A stretch of 64,000 bases of DNA from contig NC_092665.1 in NCBI RefSeq assembly GCF_032118995.1, positions 16,450,012-16,514,011 on the forward strand, in the 5' to 3' direction. Numbering within the stretch: position 1 is the stretch's first letter; the number at the start of each line of letters is the position of its first letter. Origin of the DNA: Asterias amurensis. Its lineage: Eukaryota; Echinodermata; Asteroidea; Forcipulatida; Asteriidae. The notes beneath the pieces are model-generated. The model did no database searches and was not told where the DNA came from. It worked only from the letters and a program-made list of their open reading frames with translations. This document shows, piece after piece, positions 1 to 13,299 of this stretch. The position numbers and the translations under genes are program-made.

Positions 1-54
1 TCTGTTGATAATATGTAAAATACTTGGTTATGTTCATAAAAATCTCAACAATAA

Positions 55-1644
<1,590 letters not shown>

Positions 1645-2586
1645 GTTTATTATGCACTTTTTAATGTTGTAAACAGGATCGTAATAATTGGGGCAAGTTT
1701 AAGGAAGTTTCCCTTGTCCTATTTGTAATGTAATGCACCATGTTATTATAAATTGCATAATCGATCCAAGGACTAAATCTTATCGGAATTTTCTTCGCTG
1801 AAATCAATGACCATCTCAATTTTGTAAAATCTTGGAACTTGCTTGGATCTCGAATTGCCCTGAATGGTTCTCTTAGTTTCTGTATGTGGGAATTGATATC
1901 ACCATAGTGAGTGATATATCATTCAAAAAATTACAAAAAGGAATTGTCTTATAAAGTCATCAACCACAAGGGAACCTGACTGGTTGAATTTTAAATAATT
2001 TTGAGTTCAACTTGCCAATCGAATCAGGCCCCGAAAGTTGTTCCTCTTTTTAAACGTTAACAATATTTAAAAAAAACCACCTAAGTACAATATCGACTTG
2101 GATAAAATGGCACTAGATTTATTGCAATTCCAAAATGATATAAAATCCAGACATCTTATAATATACATATTATATACAAAAATGTTATTCTACTGAATAC
2201 ATCTAAACAATAAATATGGGACCAATATAAAATAAAAGATAATGAATATGTGCACAGACATACTATCTTCCTTTAGTCTGATTTTCTATTTTGTTTGACC
2301 TTGGGAAAAAAAAAAAAAGTATTTTATTTACAAGGCCTGAAAACTTGTCAAGTAGGTAAAGTCTCATATCCCCCCATACAAAACATCAGTCATGTTTGTA
2401 CATAAATTTTTTAAGAATTTTCTTTAAGAAAATAAGTCACCAATATTTATTATTCTGTTACAGATAAACGTTTTTGTGGAGTCTAGTAAATCTCACCAAT
2501 GAACTTAACCAGGGGCAACTTTAAAAAGGTTAATAATAATCAATAAGTAATTTTAAGTCACTTTTAAAGTCTTAGAGCGAGTCTTA
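1645..2586. other. Convergent 3' UTR region of NSUN5 and TMEM222
   Basis: AT-rich noncoding DNA between two stop codons facing each other. A plus-strand AATAAA is at 2209-2214. Minus-strand AATAAA signals (TTTATT on +) are at 2323-2328 and 2118-2123. If TMEM222 uses the farther signal, the two transcripts overlap at their 3' ends. An A-run lies near 2308-2318. No coding sequence was seen. Confidence 0.6.
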
Positions 2587-5090
2587 TCACAGGATCAGCA
2601 CCAGAGCCACAATGATGCCATAGAAAATGAGGGATGGAAGCCACGTCTTCAAAAAACCACCAATCCTGTTGGGGAAAAAAAGAAACAAATTTCTTAGTGT
2701 CCTTTCATAAAACCTTTGGTTAGTAGCCTATTGCAGCATTTGACAGTATGTAAAGTATTTTGAGAAACATTTCACTTTAAATAAATGTTATGGAAAAAGA
2801 TAAAAGTTTTTATGCCCCCAAATTCGAATCTGAGACTTAATGCTTCTCAGATTTGTGTCCTATTGGAGATTATTCTTCTTGTATGGAGTATATTCGCTCT
2901 AGATTTTCAACGATATCTCAAAAGCGTGACCACATTTTGAAATGAAATTTTCAGATGTTAGTTTTATTGTGTACATCTTCATTAAAAACGGATTAGAACA
3001 ACCCAATGGTTCCAAAAAACAATGGGTTACTTTGCATTTAAATAACATGAATAAAACTTGAAAGAACATTTAGCAATCTTTGTTATTGGTTAACTTCAGC
3101 ACTGGTCAAGAGCTTAAAGTGACATACTCACCCAGTGTGCCGACCAAATATCAACATGAGGAAGCAGAGTTTGATCATATTCCAGCTTTGACCTTTGTAC
3201 TGCATCAAGTTGAGCGCCATGGCGACGTGTGAGTGACAGTTATCACAACAAAGATTGTGCTGTAAAAAAAAAAAAAAAAAAAATCCATTATGATACAAGG
3301 CATGCAATTTTTCACTTGTAAACTTGAAACCTCCAAATATAAGATCAGTCTTCCGTAAAATCTTGATGTCAATTGTCTGTTTTAAACTGTCCTCATTCAC
3401 AACAAACTGGCATGTTTGCTCCTACAGTATTATGCACATGCATGTATGTTCTTCCTTTCCCCTGAACAACTCAATTTCTGAAATCTATTTCACCCAAACT
3501 TATTTTATGGGTTTGAAGATCAAAGATCCTGAAAGTTGGATAACAACATGTTCTTGGTCTGGAGATTAAAACTCACTCAAGAAATAGAATGTTATATTTC
3601 AGAGGTTTATAGAATCTTTACATGACCACCAAAAGAAATCTATTGCTTTGATCACAACCAAAGCTGAGTCTTTCTTCTTTTGTGATTGATGGCGAGTTCA
3701 TCTCTTTCAAGAAAATCTAAAGGTCTAGTGAGGTCAATTGTAACATCCAGAAAAATCACAGGCCATAATTTTTTAACAAAAATAGATAAATTTTCAAATA
3801 TTACCATTCTATTTTTATACTCTTCAGATGCCTCAGACACGCTGACATCCCATGAGTTTGGCCGAGCTTGGCTTTGGTCCAACATCCAGTACTTTGTAGG
3901 TTTGCCGAATCCCATATCATCTTCCTGTAAAAAAGAAATATATCACTGTGCTCAAGACAAACCTTAGAATTGACACAAATATATGTTTACTTACAAATCA
4001 AAGATCATGTGGTTCATATTTGTATTCCATGCGGCCTCTATCTAACCCAGTGAAAGTTTTCCCTTGTTTTATGGCATATGCAACAAAAACGTCAGTCCAT
4101 TTTAAAGCAGGGTAAATTTTGGTAATAGACCTTATGCACATGACGTCATTTCAGTACGGCGCCCTCGCCTTGAGGTCAAAAGGAGGTTGTTCATTGGCCA
4201 ATCTTTGTGTGTTTCGATTGTTTTGTCACCGTTTTACCTCAAAGATGGCGGCTGGATGACGTCAATGCATAAGGTCTATTACTCCAAACAAATTGTCGCC
4301 ATGAAAACATAGTTGGAGAGAAGCACTGCAGCTGTTGATAATGTATCAAATTTAATGAGAAATGATTCCCTTCTGAGAAAATGTGGTCTTTAAGGGAGGG
4401 TTTCCAATCTGGGAAACGTGTTGGGCTCTTTATTTAGCTGTTAAGTTATGCCGACTTACCGAGACATAGTAAGGTGCAGCAAAATCCCGGATAACACCAG
4501 ATGACATTGCGATCCCCATATGACCAATGAAAGGAAATAGCCAGCTGAAAATAAAGGTGGATTATTAATAGACTTTAACAAAAATATAATTTTGAACAGA
4601 TAAAAAAATTGTATCAAAAGCATTCCATTTGTAGTTTTAACATTTAATAAATATACAACACAACACAACAATCAATTAATTAAATTTTAGGAGATATACT
4701 GCTGTACGCAAGGAATAGACACCAATACTAAACAAAATAACACAATAATATGGTGATATGACGCCATGAAAAACAACACAGGTTTTGTAAGAATAGTTGA
4801 TTAATTTTGAGCCACCAGATGATAAAAAACTCAACAGAATTGTTTAGGCAATGGCATTTTTGCATGATTGAACAACATTTCTAGAAATTCTAACTTTAAA
4901 AGTTTACTCACGTTAAAAATGGAATTGGCGTCCAAACGACACAGTGCGGATACCTGACCCGTTTATGGTCAATGGGCTGGGTGTCATGCATGCTGATCTT
5001 GGAATCTCGAGCCATATTGGCTCCGTTTTCTCCTGAAGTCGGGGGACTAAAGTTGACTTCTTGATGATCCATCAGCCGTAATGTTGACAT
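2587..5090 (-). CDS. TMEM222: TMEM222 family small membrane protein (DUF778)
   Basis: Five coding exons read on the minus strand: 5090-4912, 4544-4460, 3924-3805, 3259-3132, 2665-2587, giving 196 residues (human about 208). Phases chain without error. Diagnostic stretches are RYPHCVVWTPIPFLTW, FPFIGHMGIAMSSGVIRDFA, GFGKPTKYW, ASEEYKNRM and NLCCDNCHSHVAMALNLM, all at the positions expected for TMEM222. Hydrophobic segments lie near WTPIPFLTWLFPFIGHMG, around the cytoplasm-facing CCDNCHSH region, and at the C-terminus. The molecular role of the family is poorly defined; human loss-of-function causes a neurodevelopmental disorder. I chose the ATG at 5088-5090 (MSTLRL); an in-frame ATG at 5213 would add 41 residues unlike the family. 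It is divergent from PEX14. Confidence 0.93.
4122..4282. mobile_element. MITE family A, intact copy in TMEM222 intron 1
   Basis: A 161-bp near-palindromic element with terminal inverted repeats GTAATAGACCTTATGCA and its complement. It has two perfect CRE octamers (TGACGTCA at 4141-4148 and 4257-4264) and AAGATGGCGGC (a YY1-type motif) close to the right end. A second copy of the family lies at 51918-52257. No coding capacity. Confidence 0.85.
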
Positions 5091-6192
5091 CTTTTTCGAC
5101 GTAACTTTTATTCTATAAAAATTATGCTGGTAATCACTTGAACCATTCGTTGAAATTACATTATAAAGCCGAGTACCAGTGATATGATTGTTTGTCTTAG
5201 TGCTGAACGTCATTACACTTAGATTAAATGTAACTTTGTTTAGGGTACCTGACTTTTTTAATCTAGTTTTTGCTGTTTTGCTGCGATTGCGGATGCTGAA
5301 TGCAAACTACCAAACTGGCGTAACTTTTCTTAATTTTATGGTAACTATTCGTAAAACTTGTGTTTGTAATTGTAACAAAGTGTTCATAGTGCCTCATACA
5401 TCAAGTGTAGTACTAAGCTAGGTAATTTTCTTATGCAGTGTTGGGGAATACAGATCTTGATTGCTATTTGACTCGAGTCGATCAGGGAGTAGGGGCGGTG
5501 TCTGGTGGGGGGGGGGGGGGGGGGTGTGGGTCATGGATGAGAGATGATGCTGGTGGTTGTCAATCGCACAACAACAATGAAAGAGGTTGAATAGCGGTTA
5601 GTCTCAGTGGAATCAGCAGCGGGAGGATGGGGGTTATCTGCATTTATTCTGTTAACTATTCTAATAATAATATAGCCAATAAATAATACTTGTGTAGGCC
5701 TAATTCAATCAAGTTGTGATAACGTAACCCTCCTCCCAACGGCGAAGAGTATGGGTTACGTTATCGCAACTTATACTAGTAGTAGTACTCGTACTATGTG
5801 CAGACTTATTACGTCCTCTATTTTATGTCTATGACGATAGCAAAACAAACCTCACCTTACTAGACTAGTCTAGAGTAGGAGTATCTGCATACAGCAACAT
5901 TGCGGCTAGTTTTGGTGAAGTGGTGTAACGTCAAAGTTTGTTACAATAATTGTGACGCTCTGGCGAGGGTATGAGAGCGTAACAATTATCGTAACTACGT
6001 AAAAGTATGACAATTGAGAAGTGGCGTACATTTTTGTGTTGCAACTAGCTAGGTTGATATTTACCCCTTTAATTCGCTTATTTAAATATGCTTTTTCTCC
6101 CACACAGGTTCACATTATTTGGCAAAGACTGCTGGGTATGGGACGATTAATTTGATTTCTTGGCAGTAAAATCTTACCAACAAACAAATAGC
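5091..6192. promoter_or_regulatory. Divergent TMEM222/PEX14 promoter region
   Basis: About 1.1 kb between opposing start codons. It holds a pure G-run near 5505-5523 and several short inverted repeats. The best is GATAACGTAACCCTCCTC around 5717 facing GGGTTACGTTATCGC around 5752, a small MITE-like hairpin. A second TTAC/GTAA-rich inverted repeat is around 5918-5998. No TATA box is obvious. The transcription starts themselves cannot be placed. Confidence 0.5.
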
Positions 6193-9100
6193 ATGGAGAC
6201 CATACCTGATGTCGACCAGGCAAAGGTTAGTAGAATCTAATTCAAGAGAAACACTTTGTCTTCTTTGGTGTTTTATTTTGGCAACTCTCTGTTTTTTCCC
6301 GCTCAGAATAAATGAATAAAAAAACAACGAATGTAGCATGCTGCTTACAATTCTTTGATCAACTTAAAGTCCAAACTGTTGAGTTGGTTCAGAGCCATAT
6401 TTTCCTCATGGCTGATGCTTGAAAGGACTAGGGCACTAAATAAAGCAATGTCTCTTTTTCTAAAGGGCACCTATTTATGGGGAATTGTAAACTTCTGTTT
6501 TAACATTTTGAGAGGCACTAAGGCAACGACAATGGGGCATTGAGGCAATTGCCCCTGTTGCCTCCATGAGGCATTAGACCTGTTGCCTAAATGAAATTTC
6601 AAATTCACTTCTGAATTGTTGGACGTTTGTAGTTGTTTATGTGTATTGGTACTTAAGATTAAGATTTGCTAGTCGCAGACTGGGGTAAATGTTGAAGCTC
6701 CAAGTTCAATGTATTTGATTTGTTTTGTTCTCCACAGCCTGATGCCGTTGCTCAAAGTCCCAGTGTTACCGCAGCACCAAGAGAAAATATGGTAAATATA
6801 CTTTTAAGTACAGTGAAAATAAACTTTTAACTAAAACCCAAAACAAATTTTCTTTTTCTTATCTTGCCTCCTTCACATAGATTGAGACTGCAATGCGCTT
6901 CTTGAAGAATCCTCAGGTCCGTTCTAGTCCTCTGGCTCAGAAGAAAGTCTTCTTACAGAAAAAAGGTAAGAATTTATGTACAGGTACTCTTTTATCATGA
7001 GGCCGCAGGTTCAGGTCCCGCTCTAGTCAATTTTGTCTTTGTTCAACCCAAATGATTTAATATGTACCCAGTTAGTTTTCCTTGTGATTTATTGTATGTA
7101 TGTTGAATTTTTGTATATTGTTTATAAAAATGTTATTTAAAACCTCTATCAATACAATTCATAGGTTTGACTGCACAAGAGATTGAGATAGCAGTAGAGA
7201 GGTCTGGCACCCAACAGGATGTAGTGGCTCCTGTTCAAACACCAACAAACCAGGCTATGGTCCCTGCTCAAGGAAACCCAATGCAGCAACAAATGGGTGA
7301 GTTAGCTGTCATGTCTGCTTGATATTGAGTTGGTGTTTAATTCACAAAGAGAAAATAAAGAGTAATCTCAACATGTTGGTGTTGAGTGACCATAGAGTGG
7401 AGGATAGTGGTGGATTGGGGACTGTAGGCCCAAGTAACAACCACTTATCACTGGACCAGGCATACCAATCTTTAGTCAAAGTATCCCAATATATTGGTGT
7501 TTATGAACCATCAAGGGGAGGATAGTGGTGGATTGGGGACTGTAGGCCCAAGTAACAATTGCTGATCACTAGGCCAGGCATACCAATCTTTAGTCAAAGT
7601 ATCCAAATATATTGGTGTTTATGGACCATCGAGTGGAGGATAGTGGTGGATTGGGGACTGTAGGCCCAAGTAACAATTGCTGATCACTAGGCCAGGCATA
7701 CCAATCTTTAGTCAAAGTATCCAAATATATTGGTGTTTATGGACCATCGAGGGGAGGATAGTGGTGGATTGGGGACTGTAGGCCCAAGTAACAATTGCTG
7801 ATCACTAGGCCAGGCATACCAATCTTTAGTCAAAGTATCCAAATATATTGGTGTTTATGGACCATCGAGTGGAGGATAGTGGTGGATTGGGGACTGTAGG
7901 CCCAAGTAACAATTGCTGATCACTAGGCCAGGCATACCAATCTTTAGTCAAAGTATCCAAATATATTGGTGTTTATGGACCATCGAGTGGAGGATAGTGG
8001 AGGATTGGGGACTGTAGGCCCAAGTAACAATTGCTGATCACTAGGCCAGGCATACCAATCTTTAGTCAAAGTATCCAAATATATTGGTGTTTATGGACCA
8101 TCGAGTGGAGGATAGTGGAGGATTGGGGACTGTAGGCCCAAGTAACAATTGCTGATCACTAGGCCAGGCATACCAATCTTTAGTCAAAGTATCCAAATAT
8201 ATTGGTGTTTATGGACCATCGAGTGGAGGATAGTGGAGGATTGGGGACTGTAGGCCCAAGTAACAATTGCTGATCACTAGGCCAGGCATACCAATCTTTA
8301 GTCAAAGTATCCAAATATATTGGTGTTTATGGACCATCGAGTGGAGGATAGTGGAGGATTGGGGACTGTAGGCCCAAGTAACAATTGCTGATCACTAGGC
8401 CAGGCATACCAATCTTTAGTCAAAGTATCCCAATATATTGGTGTTTATGGACCATCGAGTGGAGGATAGTGGAGGATTGGGGACTGTAGGCCCAAGTAAC
8501 AATTGCTGATCACTAGGCCAGGCATACCAATCTTTAGTCAAAGTATCCCAATATATTGGTGTTTATGGACCATCGAGTGGAGGATAGTGGTGGATTGGGG
8601 ACTGTAGGCCCAAGTAACAATTGCTGATCACTAGGCCAGGCATACCAATCTTTAGTCAAAGTATCCCAATATATTGGTGTTTATGGACCATCGAGTGGAG
8701 GATAGTGGAGGATTGGGGACTGTAGGCCCAAGTAACAATTGCTGATCACTAGGCCAGGCATACCAATCTTTAGTCAAAGTATCCCAATATATTGGTGTTT
8801 ATGGACCATCGAGTGGAGGATAGTGGAGGATTGGGGACTGTAGGCCCAAGTAACAATTGCTGATCACTAGGCCAGGCTTACCAGTCTTATCCAAGTCCAA
8901 ACATGTTGGTGTTAAGTGACCAAGAGTGGAGGATAACGGATGGTTGTGGTCACATCGTTGGCGTCTGTGGAATTCCTTGCCAGATGAGTTGAGGGACACA
9001 CCTGTTCTGTCAACATTCAAATGCAACCTTAAGACTCTGTCGTTCAGTCAACCACTGGGACTTGCTAGCAATCGGCACCTTTGAATGGTCTTCAGATACT

Positions 9101-11046
9101 GTGCACCTTATAAATGGTATGTTATTATTATTTTTATTACCTGTGGCAAGTGGGCTAAGGTGGTATGTGTTTGAAAGGCTTAGAATGTCTGTATTTTTAT
9201 AAACCACTGTATACCTTGTCTTTAAACAGTTCCTTATGGTCAGCCTGTGCCGCCTCAAGTAACGAGGTGGCGTGACTACATGGCCATTGCTGTAATCGTT
9301 GGTGGGGTGAGCTTTGGGATCTACAAATTAATATCGGTAAGCACAACTTACAAAATTGAAAAGAGTGCAAAATAAATAAACAGCAAACAACCTAAAATAA
9401 CAACAAAACAAGCAAACAGCAACCACTTTTGCAATTGTAATAGGGAAACTGCCAACATCGGTAGCTCAGTTAGTAGAGCGCCAGCACGTTAATTTGGAGG
9501 TTGTTATTTCAAGTTTTCTTTGTTCAACCAAAAAAGTTGTACTTTTCAGAAAGATACTTACTCATTGAGAGAATATTTGCATAGAATTTTTCACAAACTT
9601 TAGTTTAGCTAATACAATACAATATTTTAATTTTAATGGTCTTCATTCCATGTAGAATTTCCTGATGCCGTACATCAAGGGTCGCCAGGAGGAACGAGAA
9701 AGATTAGAAAGACTTGAAGCTTCTATTCAAGAACTGAATCAAAACGTTACGCACACAGGTAAGTACAAAGTGCCCCATCTCTCTGTGTCACTGTCGCATT
9801 GAACAACTCTGAATAAGCTTTTTGCCGTTTTGTTTTTTTTAATGTCTGGTTCTTTAACCTGTCTAGTCACAAGTACACACTTAGTTTTGGTTTTCTCAAT
9901 CCGAAGACACTTGACTTACGGAGATTCGTTTTACTTCTGCATTTAATGAAAGCTATTCAAACTTCACACGAATTGTAAATAGCAAAGTTAATTTCTTAGT
10001 GCCACAATTTGAATACAGCACATTAAATATTGTTACATCGCAAAACTTTCTCATGAGGCATAAACTGGGTTAAACAGTTATCGGTATTTTGATTAATTCC
10101 TTGCAGTTCAAGAAGTAGAGAAGGCGACCAAGTCAATCCAAGTTCTCCTTGAGTTACAGCAATCTAAACTGGATAACCTGACGACCAACATTGCGGCTAG
10201 TAAATCTGTTTCATCAAGTAGTAAGAGTACTGATGTATCAGATCTCAAAGCTGAAATCACTTCACTAAAAGGACTCCTTCTTAATAGGTGATCACCCTTA
10301 CTTACTTTGTTTTCTAATCAAGTATTACAAGTAATAAACCACAATGGAAACTGTAAGTAAATGTAGATGACAATAAAACTAACGTTTTTTAAATATCACA
10401 GAAAACCCAGAATATGTCCATGCAGGAATACAATAGAAATACACAATCTGAGAAACCTTACCGACAGTAACGTTTCTCAGGTTCAAAGTTGGTGTTTACA
10501 AACTGATGTCTTTTTACCACATTAAAGTAGTTCGAAGTGAAATGTTTCTTAAAATGTTTTATACGTTCCAAAGCTGCTGTAGGCTTCCTACCAAGAGTTT
10601 GATTGCTGATAATTGTGATAACCAAGCGTAAACCTTCCTGATAGGTTTACAAAATCCTTTAAATGATTATCTCTTTTCTTTGTATTAGGCATCAGTTTCC
10701 AGCAACGCCTCAGCCGGCCCCCATTCCAGCCTGGCAACGTCCAGCTAGTAGCTCATTGGTCAGTACAACTCCAGTCAAACCCAGCATAAACCAATCACAA
10801 GCTTCTACCACTCAACTCAGCCCAGAAACCAAATCCATAGCAACCGACTCCCAGAATGCCGCAGCGATAGAGGGTGTGGCTAATGGAGGCCTTGGAGATG
10901 TCAATCACAATGATGGACTTGTCAATTGTGGCACAAATGGGCAGGGCGACTTTCAAGTGGAAACAACAGCTGATATTAACATTGATACAAATGCCTTGGC
11001 TGGAGACAGTAATGTCAATCAAACTGAAGTTGCTGTGGCAACATGA
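6193..11046 (+). CDS. PEX14: PEX14, peroxisomal membrane docking protein
   Basis: Eight coding exons: 6193-6225, 6738-6791, 6881-6965, 7165-7296, 9230-9336, 9656-9758, 10107-10287, 10689-11046; 350 residues (human 377). PEX14 docks the PEX5-cargo complex at the peroxisomal membrane. The N-terminal PEX5/PEX19-binding domain is about residues 30-66, with the hallmark AMRFLKNPQVRSSPLAQKK and FLQKKGLT. A membrane segment follows at about residues 119-137 (MAIAVIVGGVSFGIYKL), then a charged coiled coil (RQEERERLERLEASIQELNQ) and a low-complexity Pro/Ser/Asn-rich tail starting QFPATPQPAPIPAWQRP, which resembles the human tail. All exon phases agree. The start ATG opens METIPDVDQAK. A poly(A) signal is at 11110-11115. 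Confidence 0.96.
6995..7045 (+). repeat. tRNA-derived SINE fragment (B-box part)
   Basis: A B-box-like GGTTCAGGTCCCG is followed by a tail TTTTGTCTTTGTTCAACC. The same tail follows the tRNA-like block near 9507, so both are probably remnants of one SINE family. No full tRNA fold. Confidence 0.4.
7366..8945 (+). repeat. 118-bp tandem minisatellite in PEX14 intron 4
   Basis: Units begin (at GGAGGATA) at 7399, 7517, 7635, 7753, 7871, 7989, 8107, 8225, 8343, 8461, 8579, 8697, 8815 and, degenerate, 8928. The period is exactly 118 bp apart from the last step of 113. Inner units are almost identical; the first and last are diverged, as expected of array edges. Two variant sites (GGTGG/GGAGG and TCCAAAT/TCCCAAT) occur in runs of neighbouring units. 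Noncoding. Confidence 0.97.
8955..9085 (+). mobile_element. LINE reverse transcriptase C-terminal fragment
   Basis: In one frame the strand reads WRLWNSLPDELRDTPVL, then STFKCNLKTLSF. This is the typical closing motif (WNSLPxELR...FKxxLKTxLF) of non-LTR retrotransposon reverse transcriptases of CR1/L2/Jockey type. Only this end is present; it adjoins the 118-bp array. A very old, 5'-truncated copy. Confidence 0.6.
9455..9535 (+). repeat. tRNA-like SINE remnant
   Basis: It has a good A-box block (GGTAGCTCAGTTAGTAGAGCG) but a degenerate B box, then the TTTTCTTTGTTCAACC tail also seen near 7023. It does not fold as a whole tRNA and so is not called as a tRNA gene. Confidence 0.5.
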
Positions 11047-11340
11047 ATATTCAACAAATAAATAAGGAGGAGCTAATAGAAAGCTGGACATTGCTAGATT
11101 GGACATATGAATAAACATTGTCAGATGAATCAAGTGAAGGTGTAATATTAATAGATGTACTAATCTTTGGGATAATTTATAACATAGTTTTGTTTACTAT
11201 GTGGTAAGCATTGGGTACTCGGTGCTTGTTGTAGTCCTGTGGAAGAAAGGAGCAATTACAAGCATACTACTTGGGATAGATTCTAACCCAAGACCCCAGC
11301 ATTAGAGCATAATATCTGTGGATCTTGGCTCTGTGAATAT

Positions 11341-11556
11341 CCCTGGGTCTACCCCGCGGTGCTCACTCGGGTGAGCCCCTGACAAGAGCTAAACGAACGA
11401 TCGCTCACCGCTCTCGTAGTGACGTCATGCACCTGGGGCCAGCCCCAAGTGACCCGTTCCACAAGCAGGGCACTGGGGGGCTGACCCAGGTGAGCCCCTG
11501 GAATGACGTCAAAGCTATTCGAACGCACCAGGGGGCAGACCGGGGTCGACCCAGGG
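11341..11556. mobile_element. GC-rich MITE, family B
   Basis: 216 bp bounded by CCCTGGGTCTACCCCG and its complement with one mismatch in 16. The element is far more GC-rich than its surroundings. Two perfect TGACGTCA octamers (11420-11427, 11504-11511) lie inside, and internal arms around GGTGAGCCCCTG are repeated. No ORF of note. It lies just downstream of PEX14. Confidence 0.75.
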
Positions 11557-12338
11557 AAGCTAAAGGAACGCACCCTCAATAAAGAGGAGGAGACTTATAG
11601 GGATATCAGTCAAAAGCCATTAATTAAAAGTTAATAACTTGCTGTTTAACTGCCCACATACGGTCAAGAAAATGGCCTGATTTTACCCTCACTCCTTACA
11701 ACTTTAAGCGTGGTATACCATAACGATTTAACCTACCCTTTTGCCGGGGGTGGGGGGGGGGGGTAACTTTGGTAGTTTTTTTCCTATTGAAAATCAAATT
11801 TGTTTTGTTAAATAAGGTTTACTGAAGGAATAACTTAAATTACTGAAGGAATAACTTAAATTGTGCCTCCTGATTCTTATATTTGTATTGCAATAAATTT
11901 CATGATACTGAATAAAAACGTGACAAGTAAAATTATAAGAGTTGTCAACCAAATTTACTTTGAAGTGGAGCAGGTTTGTAAAGTTAAGAATTAAACGTAG
12001 ATCGGTTTCGATTGTCTTTTCGGGGCATCCGTACACAAGATTTTGGACAGCGCCACCTAGCAAACACCCCGACGTCACATCGGTACTTTAATAGGCATTT
12101 TCTGAAAATACGTACAGGCACCAGTCTGGCAATGGCGCCCTGTATGAAAAACGTTGGATCGATGGATTGTGATCGTAAGTTGTTGATTTTCTGTCTGTGT
12201 TTTGATAAAATTAATCCAGTATTTGCCATGTTTCAGTTAGGGATTGGGGCATGAGATGTGTTTGTTTTGACCCATTATCAAACCGAATGACAGCCGCAAA
12301 AGTTGGTAGATAGGAGCGCGAGTAGGACTTCTTTTCCC

Positions 12339-12470
12339 GGATAACTTTCCGTATGGCGCCACCACTTTTTCACTCATTTTTACAAAAAGGGATATATCAA
12401 TCAGGTAAACTAGATACTACATTATTTTATTTCGAACGAAAAAGGGGTGGCGCTATACGGAAACTTTTCC
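12339..12470. mobile_element. MITE family C, copy 1
   Basis: Inverted arms of about 32 bp, with CTTTCCGTATGGCGCCACCA on the left facing GGGTGGCGCTATACGGAAAC on the right, separated by AT-rich DNA. A diverged relative follows at 12681-12820. Confidence 0.75.
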
Positions 12471-12680
12471 AATAATAACGCCATGGGGCGGGTGTCATGG
12501 GTGTAACAACTAGCCTCAACTCAAGTCACTGTCTGATGATCTGAGAATGAGATCAGTAGATGTGCCATGGATAGGGTGGGGTTTCAAGAGTGACTAAGAC
12601 TGGTTATACAGTGCAGTGGTTGGTAGTGTGTGTGGGGGGGAGGGGGGTTTGTTTTCCTTGTTTTATTGTGTAAAAGAAAG

Positions 12681-12820
12681 AGGAAAATTTACTTTATTTT
12701 TATGCTGCCACCACTTTTCATTCAGTACTTATAAAATAGTATCTAATTTACCTAAATGAGAAACTCCTTTTTGTAAAAATTTGTGAAAAAGTGATGGCAG
12801 GATTTAGGGAAAGTTTTCCC
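12681..12820. mobile_element. MITE family C, copy 2 (diverged)
   Basis: Left end GGAAAATTTAC then CTGCCACCACTTTTCA; right end GTGAAAAAGTGATGGCAG then GGGAAAGTTTTCC. The same arm sequence as 12339-12470 with many substitutions, so an older copy. Confidence 0.6.
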
Positions 12821-12931
12821 ATGAAATACGCTTGATGTATTGTAAGCGCAATTCCCTGCTTCCGCAAGCGTTGATTCATTGCTTACGGTAAACAGAATTA
12901 TGAAGCTGGGTAAAAAATTAATGGATATTAT

Positions 12932-13299
12932 TAAGCTTGGGCGATATCACGATATTATCGTATATCGCGATACTATCTTGGAAACGATTTCGATATCGGA
13001 TCGATTTGGTTTTAATCGAAATATCGATATATCGCGATATATCGCGATATCGGTTAAATATCGCAATATCGGGATGTATTTTCTAGCTGAGACATCTTGC
13101 ACCCCATAGGTTTGGAGTAAAACCAGAAGAATAGGTCATTAGAACACCACTCTTATGCTATGACTGTCTCTTCTACAACTTTCAATGTGAGTTTGAAGAC
13201 TGATGATGTCAAATTTAATTAATCGCGATTATATCGAATATCGTGATATATTGTCGGCGATATATCGTGAATAAAATAAATCGATATCGCCCAAGCTTA
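12932..13299. mobile_element. MITE with GATATCG-rich ends
   Basis: Ends are AAGCTTGGGCGATATC and GATATCGCCCAAGCTT. Both terminal portions are crowded with ATCGCGAT, TATCGATA and GATATCG motifs, while the middle (about 13060-13220) is ordinary unique-looking DNA. About 368 bp, no coding capacity. Confidence 0.8.

Noticed and set aside
7366-8945. CRISPR-like array
   Set aside because: The repeats are contiguous with no unique spacers, in an intron of an animal gene; it is a minisatellite.
9455-9535. Possible functional tRNA gene
   Set aside because: Good A-box region but no pairing acceptor stem, poor B box and a SINE-type tail; a retroposed remnant.
12132-12174. Upstream start codon of the SFI1-like gene (MAPCMKNVG...)
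   Set aside because: Followed by a good donor, but joining it to the acceptor at 13623 gives a stop within a few codons. Kept only as a possible noncoding first exon.
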